This document shows, in pieces, positions 59,445-64,000 of a stretch of 64,000 bases of DNA. Origin of the DNA: Lucifuga dentata (lineage: Eukaryota > Chordata > Actinopteri > Ophidiiformes > Bythitidae); assembly GCA_014773175.1 (NCBI GenBank), contig VXCM01000770.1:1-64000 (forward strand), read 5' to 3'. The translations under genes and the position numbers were made by a program. The notes under the pieces were generated by a model. That model had not been told where the DNA came from. It did no database searches and saw nothing but the letters and a program-made list of their open reading frames with translations. Every line of letters begins with the position of its first letter. The stretch's first letter is position 1.

Positions 59445-60154
59445 GATGACGTTACTGTTTCAGTTTATCCTTCAGCACAAGCCCTCTGACTTTAACTTCA
59501 ATTTCTCTGACTTAATTCTTAAAACATAATCTGATGTGAGACGTTTGAGTTGATAGACTGACCTTTGATGTCTGTCAGATTTTCAACTTCAGAAACACTT
59601 TTCTTTGAACAGATTATGTTTCTGCAGCATCTCAACTCCTGTGAGATGAAATGGACATAATACATGTTTGAAAAGTTATTATGAAACTCTGGGCTATATA
59701 TGCATGCTGCTGAATGTGCATCACAACCTCATTTTTAGCTTTCATACCAGAAGGTAAGAGCTAACACAGCTTCCATTTTATTTGTTGATAAGAATGCACT
59801 CTTTAGCCTTTTCTTTCACCATTAGAGTCATGGTATTCCCTAAGAAAAACATGACATTAAGACTTTAAGTAAAGTGTGAAAGAGAATATAGTATGATAGT
59901 TACAGTAAATAGGTTTGTGTAATGAGCAGAAAATAAAAGAATATCACAGGCACTTTTTTATATTATTTAAAATGCTCTAGTATTTTGTAACTTATGCACT
60001 AAACATTGTACAAATCAATAAGTTAAAGTGTTAATTTTAATATTAAGATGGTGACTTTACATGTTAAGGCTCTTCTAACTTTGATAAATGGTTGCTTTTA
60101 TAACTTTAAGATCACTTTATGCTCAGATAACTTTCTGGATTTAACCTCCAGAAA

Positions 60155-60345
60155 GGGCTACAATTGGTACTGAAAGGATTCTCCTATGGTCGGGTCCTAT
60201 TTTGGGGACCAAAGTACGCATATTTTCCATCTCTCTCTTTGCTCTACCCAGGTCAGATCCTGATTGGTTACCGTTGAGCAGGGAGAGATGAAAAATATGC
60301 AGTATTGTGGTACTCAGCACCAGGACTGAGAACCACCATCTTATG
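60155..60345. mobile_element. Palindromic hAT-like MITE
   Basis: The arm around 60220-60250 (GCATATTTTCCATCTCTCTC) is the near-perfect inverse of 60272-60300 (GAGCAGGGAGAGATGAAAAA plus TATGC). The outer arms carry GGTCGGGTCC and GGACTGAGAACCACC. The layout CTCAGTCCTGG...GCATATTTTTCATCTCTCCC...loop...inverse matches a widespread fish palindromic MITE with CCTGATTGG near its centre. Confidence 0.65.
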
Positions 60346-60984
60346 GGGCCAAGGAGAAGACCCATAAAGGGATTCACTTCACACCTTGTTTCCTAATAAT
60401 GTATTGGTTTGTATGCATTTGCATTTGTGTTGAACCACCTTATTTTTTCCATCAGTATTACAGCATATGACTTGTAGAAAGAACAGGACTTACTACAAAA
60501 GGTTCAAAGCCATATATGAGAGAGAATTTTCAATGAACACATTATCACATAACAACATGGACTGCTTGTTTTGACAGCATGTCCACACATTATTCTAATA
60601 TGGAACAGTTCCTCTCTGATTGAGTTCCAATTCTCTCTTTGTTTTTAAACCCCTATTATCAAATTTGTTCTGCTCCCTTTACTGTCTTAATGATCCATTT
60701 CTTCACCTTCATCCTTCTTATTTCCATTTCCTCTCAGTTGTCTCTGGCGACGGTGCACGTCTTTTCTTCTGGTGAATATAATTCTGTTCCTTGTTGTTCT
60801 GGTCCCCAGCTTTCATTGACTTATACTGTCGGTGAGACTCAATTAAAGCAAGGAGGGGAAAAAAATAAGATTAACAACATACACTTTTACCCACAGTGCC
60901 CAGAGGACTTAATTTATCTTGGGGAATGCTCATCGTTTTAAAAAAATAAAAAAAAAAAAAACNAAAAAAAAAAAAAGGCTGTGA

Positions 60985-61090
60985 TTGACACCTCTAACCT
61001 TCATTGGGATGTAATCTTCATCTTTAGCACTCAGAGATCTAATTAATTAGGGGGAATCTCATTTCCGCGCTAATGCAACTGGACAGAGGC
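60985..61090. promoter_or_regulatory. Candidate conserved regulatory patch D
   Basis: Contains TGATTGACACCT (PBX/MEIS-like), GGGATGTAATCTTCATC and the palindromic CTAATTAATTAG homeodomain dimer site within about 80 nt, next to the N-containing A run at 60963. Speculative. Confidence 0.25.
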
Positions 61091-62157
61091 ATGATAGAGG
61101 AGAGAGAAAAAGGAGGAGGAGGATGGAGAGGAGAGGACTGAGAGGAGGGTAGGGGGGCGTTTCATCAATGCNAAAAAGGAGGAGGAGGATGGAGAGGAGA
61201 GGACTGAGAGGAGGGTAGGGGGGCGTTTCATCAATGCCTATGAACGTCTCCACCTTGTTCATTTTGTGAAAGAGCAAGAGAGCATGAGGTGCTTGGGTTC
61301 ACACCAACTTCACTGTATTGATCACTGCTGCCAGAACTCTGGCAACTGGCCATCACAGAAGGAGGCACTGCACTAACACCCTTCGTAATGGGATCTCTTG
61401 GTAATGTGCTCAAGTACTTAATGTTCTGTTCGGGGCTCTTTTCTGGGTTAAAGCCATCATCTGAGTGACACTCTTTAAAGAGGTGTGATCTGATTGTCAT
61501 TGTTTTTTTTTGTTTGTGTGTGCGCGCGTGCGCGTGTTTTCTTTTATTCCACAGAACAAATAAAAAGTGGACTTTTAACTCTTTAACAAGTCGCTCGCTA
61601 TGTTTATCTTCAGCTATAGGTCACAACTAATGAGAAAAATTATATCTCCTGGGACAGAAAGTTTTCTTTTGTTGCTACAACTAAACAATGACCTACCCTT
61701 ACCAGTTTTCTTTTACTGGCCATACTTTAGGAAAGCTATTTTAGCACAGTGCATGCCACCCACACTGGCAAGCCCTTTTTACTGCCCTTGGTCACCTGAT
61801 TTATTTTATGCCTGTGGGTAATTATGCAGATGCCACATTCACAAGGGTGATCACTTATTTTCATAGCACTTTGTGTGCAGTTTGTGTAAAGTAATCTTTC
61901 TTCACATGAAGTACTGACTTATTAATTGCACAAAACCTTGAAACTAGATCAACTTTTCTCACCTTCTTTTATTTAGTAGCTGTAGATCATTTACTCTTCA
62001 TTGTTGCAGCAGCAGCAAACACAGCAGCTCTTTCCCATGAAAATCACTTGTCATGGGTGATGCCATTTGAAAACAATGATTTCTTCTATGATACTGTCTG
62101 CTATAGGCATGAGTTTTTGACATACTGCCCCCTACAGTTTCGGAACATATTTTTTAA

Positions 62158-62520
62158 AATTTATTTAACCAGGAAGTCCACTTGAGATTCAGAATCTCTT
62201 TTGCGAGGGAGCAAATCAGTTTACAGTGAGGAGAAAACCGAGTATAAGAGCTCCACGTCTACTCATCACATTTCTGCATCAGCCCATGTCCGTGTCCATA
62301 ATTCAGCCTTAACAAAACAAGATAAACTCTCTAAAAATATCCTTATCATGTAAGGGGGGAAAAAAATGGAAGAAACTTTGGGAGAGGTAATTCAAAGAGA
62401 GATCCCCTCTTCTTGAAGGGCTAGGTGTACAATAGGAGCCACAGGTGGGGAAGCAGACAAAATCTACACAAATAACAATGAAAAATTACAGGAAGATATA
62501 AAAACAGCAATTTAAGTCAT
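62158..62520. repeat. Interspersed fish-type repeat
   Basis: ATTTATTTAACCAGGAAGTC, CACTTGAGATTCAGAATCTC and TTTTGCGAGGGAGC, then a GATCCCCTCTTCTTGAAGGG segment, follow a phrase order common in fish genomes (ATTTATTTAACCAGG..GAGAT..AATCTCTTTT..AGGGAG). The family name is not certain. Confidence 0.5.
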
Positions 62521-63744
62521 GACCCAGTAAGAGGCTCTCAAGTCCAGAAAAATATAGTCAATATATAATAATTATGACTATTTATGAACAGTTGACCATA
62601 ATATATATATCACCAGATTTTTCATTAAAATGTATTTTTGAAGCTATACAGTATCAGTATAAGCATCTGAATACATTGTTGAACTGTCATTTTAGGCTAA
62701 AGTTGATTATGTTTATAACATAAAACCCAAGTTTGCTATGTATATTTTATTAATCTAAAAATTTCAGTTCTCTAGTTGATTTCAACGTTTAATTATAGTC
62801 TAAACTAATTTGCATTTCAAAAAAGGCATATTTCACATAATGTCAGCACTGGAGACAATAAGGTTGTCAAGGTACACACACATACCTAAAAAGACATATC
62901 CACTATTATTCAAAAACCATAAGCACATTTTTTATTCAAATCAATCTCTTAAAATTACTGGTACCAGTTATAGAAACTATTAGTTTAGGCAGTGAAATTC
63001 ACCTCTCCCTGCCTGTAAATGTCAGAGCAAGATAAAAGCATTAGCAACTCCATATGAAACACAACAGGATATAGTAGAAATATTCCATACACAGATTTTT
63101 TGAAGTGGTAAAAAGACCTATGAATATATTTCACACTACTTTTAGTCAACACTGGCTACAGCTCATTGGTGCACTCCAGGTCGTGATGCTCTCAAGTCTT
63201 TTAGATACACACTTCTGTATCTTTTAACCTCTCAGCACTTCTGAAGCTCCTGGCTCCATGTATGACTAAAATGTTTTTGTCAAATGCCTTAGGTTCATTG
63301 GTGTTGCTCTGAATACAATCATGGTGCTATTACCAAGAAATATCTTCCATTGTCTCTGCATCCATGAATCTCTGCAGTTTCTTTTTTCCATTAAGCTGTG
63401 GACTGGAGGCTGCATCTTTTAACAGACACTCAAACAACACTTCACTCCTTTACCCATTATTCAATTCTCTTGTCAGTAACGACCAACTTATAGGCTGCAC
63501 TGCACATCTCTATGCTGACGCTGGATCTGAGTTTCAGTCGATCCATCTAGGAACCAACTCTCTTTCCTCCTTTACCCACTCTGAGGGTCTGCTTCTCTGC
63601 TCCAAGTATTCTAATTGCCAACGTCTCGCTCCACCCAGCTCATCTACTTGTGCCTTTCCAATCTCCAGATGATAATAGGGGAATGAAAGGAAGTTTATAA
63701 ACTGAAGTGCACCTCAGATCTACTGTAATGAAATCTTATCAGTG

Positions 63745-63960
63745 TGTTCCCTGTGCTGTATTATTTGCATATAAATGACATAATATAATAACTCTCTCCG
63801 GCCTCTACCTGGGAGGAGTAAATATTTCTCTGTCTGCTTTGTCTCGTTGTGGTGACACTGAGAAATGAGACGCTAATTGAAGAGACGAAAGAATCTTTAT
63901 GTGATGACTGGCATTCAATTATGTTTGGAGGATCAGATTAGGTGGTGGCCCCAGAAATAT
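63745..63960. promoter_or_regulatory. Candidate conserved regulatory patch E
   Basis: Non-repetitive. Contains an octamer ATTTGCATATAAAT (POU-type), GACGCTAATTGAAG, CATTCAATTATG and CAGATTAGGTGG. Speculative. Confidence 0.25.
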
Positions 63961-64000
63961 TCGAAAACAAGATTTTACAGAGCAGCAACTGTAAAGGCAG

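Larger units (their letters stand above)
28196..64000 (-). other. cdh13: cdh13 intron upstream of the 28055 exon (partial)
   Basis: The acceptor AG at 28196-28197 ends an intron that extends at least 35.8 kb to the right edge. I looked for the preceding EC1/EC2 exon (expected to end in a DRE motif before a donor) and did not find it. Very long introns are typical of CDH13. The stretches 31.3-38.8 kb and 52.0-56.1 kb are mainly unique-looking AT-rich sequence with scattered simple repeats. Confidence 0.75.

Noticed and set aside
28196..64000. Search for further cdh13 exons upstream
   Set aside because: No minus-strand segment with an EC1/EC2 pattern (DRE before a donor, DxNDNxP linkers) could be found by eye; a profile search would be decisive.

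Overview
The window is vertebrate nuclear DNA, almost certainly from a teleost fish. It is AT-rich and gene-poor, dense in CA/GT, GA/CT and AT microsatellites and degraded transposons, with short exons at canonical GT-AG splice sites. There are no bacterial-style operons, and nearly every open reading frame is a chance or repeat-derived ORF.

The one gene I can support is cadherin-13 (cdh13; T-cadherin/H-cadherin, a GPI-anchored atypical cadherin), on the minus strand. Three consecutive internal exons are visible: 28055-28195 (end of EC2), 14594-14776 (first half of EC3) and 14206-14459 (second half of EC3 and start of EC4). They join in frame into 192 complete codons plus two bases, and carry T-cadherin-specific sequence such as the calcium-linker variants DKNDHAPEF and DINEGPVFF. 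The EC3 intron is only 134 bp. The flanking introns are large: about 13.3 kb between the first two exons, over 14.2 kb downstream to base 1, and over 35.8 kb upstream to base 64000. I found no other cdh13 exon, so the remaining exons probably lie outside the window.

The rest is intron. 1-14.2 kb: a possible LTR end, a TIR element (1.8-2.9 kb) with a nested insertion, an older block at 8.3 kb that recurs at 25.5 kb, a split SINE/L2-type repeat (11.7 and 12.4 kb), and a strong pre-miRNA-like hairpin at 11.27-11.36 kb. 14.8-28 kb: a palindromic Tc1/mariner-type MITE with TA target duplication (15.56-15.99 kb), two LINE-3'-end-like copies (17.05 and 19.8 kb), and a poly-A insertion with a 17-nt target duplication (24.7-24.9 kb). 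28.2-43 kb: mostly unremarkable intron with a few homeodomain-site-rich, possibly regulatory patches near 39.5-40.2 kb. 43-52 kb: a 1.3-kb hAT transposon remnant with perfect 8-bp target duplication and a frameshifted zinc-finger transposase fragment (43.35-44.65 kb), a local tandem duplication (46.5/47.2 kb), a tRNA-Lys(CTT)-derived sequence (48.4 kb), and a repeat interrupted by a nested TIR element (50.7-51.7 kb). 52-64 kb: more repeats, an exon-like segment (54.15-54.26 kb), a palindromic MITE (60.2 kb) and a coding-looking minus-strand ORF (61.23-61.50 kb).

Twenty-four single Ns occur. Most sit in homopolymers or dinucleotide runs, and three are flanked by exact 64-67-nt direct copies, so these look like unmerged contig ends and not biology. 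I did not find a convincing new multi-gene system. The best leads are the 11.27-kb hairpin, the hAT and MITE structures, and the candidate regulatory patches.
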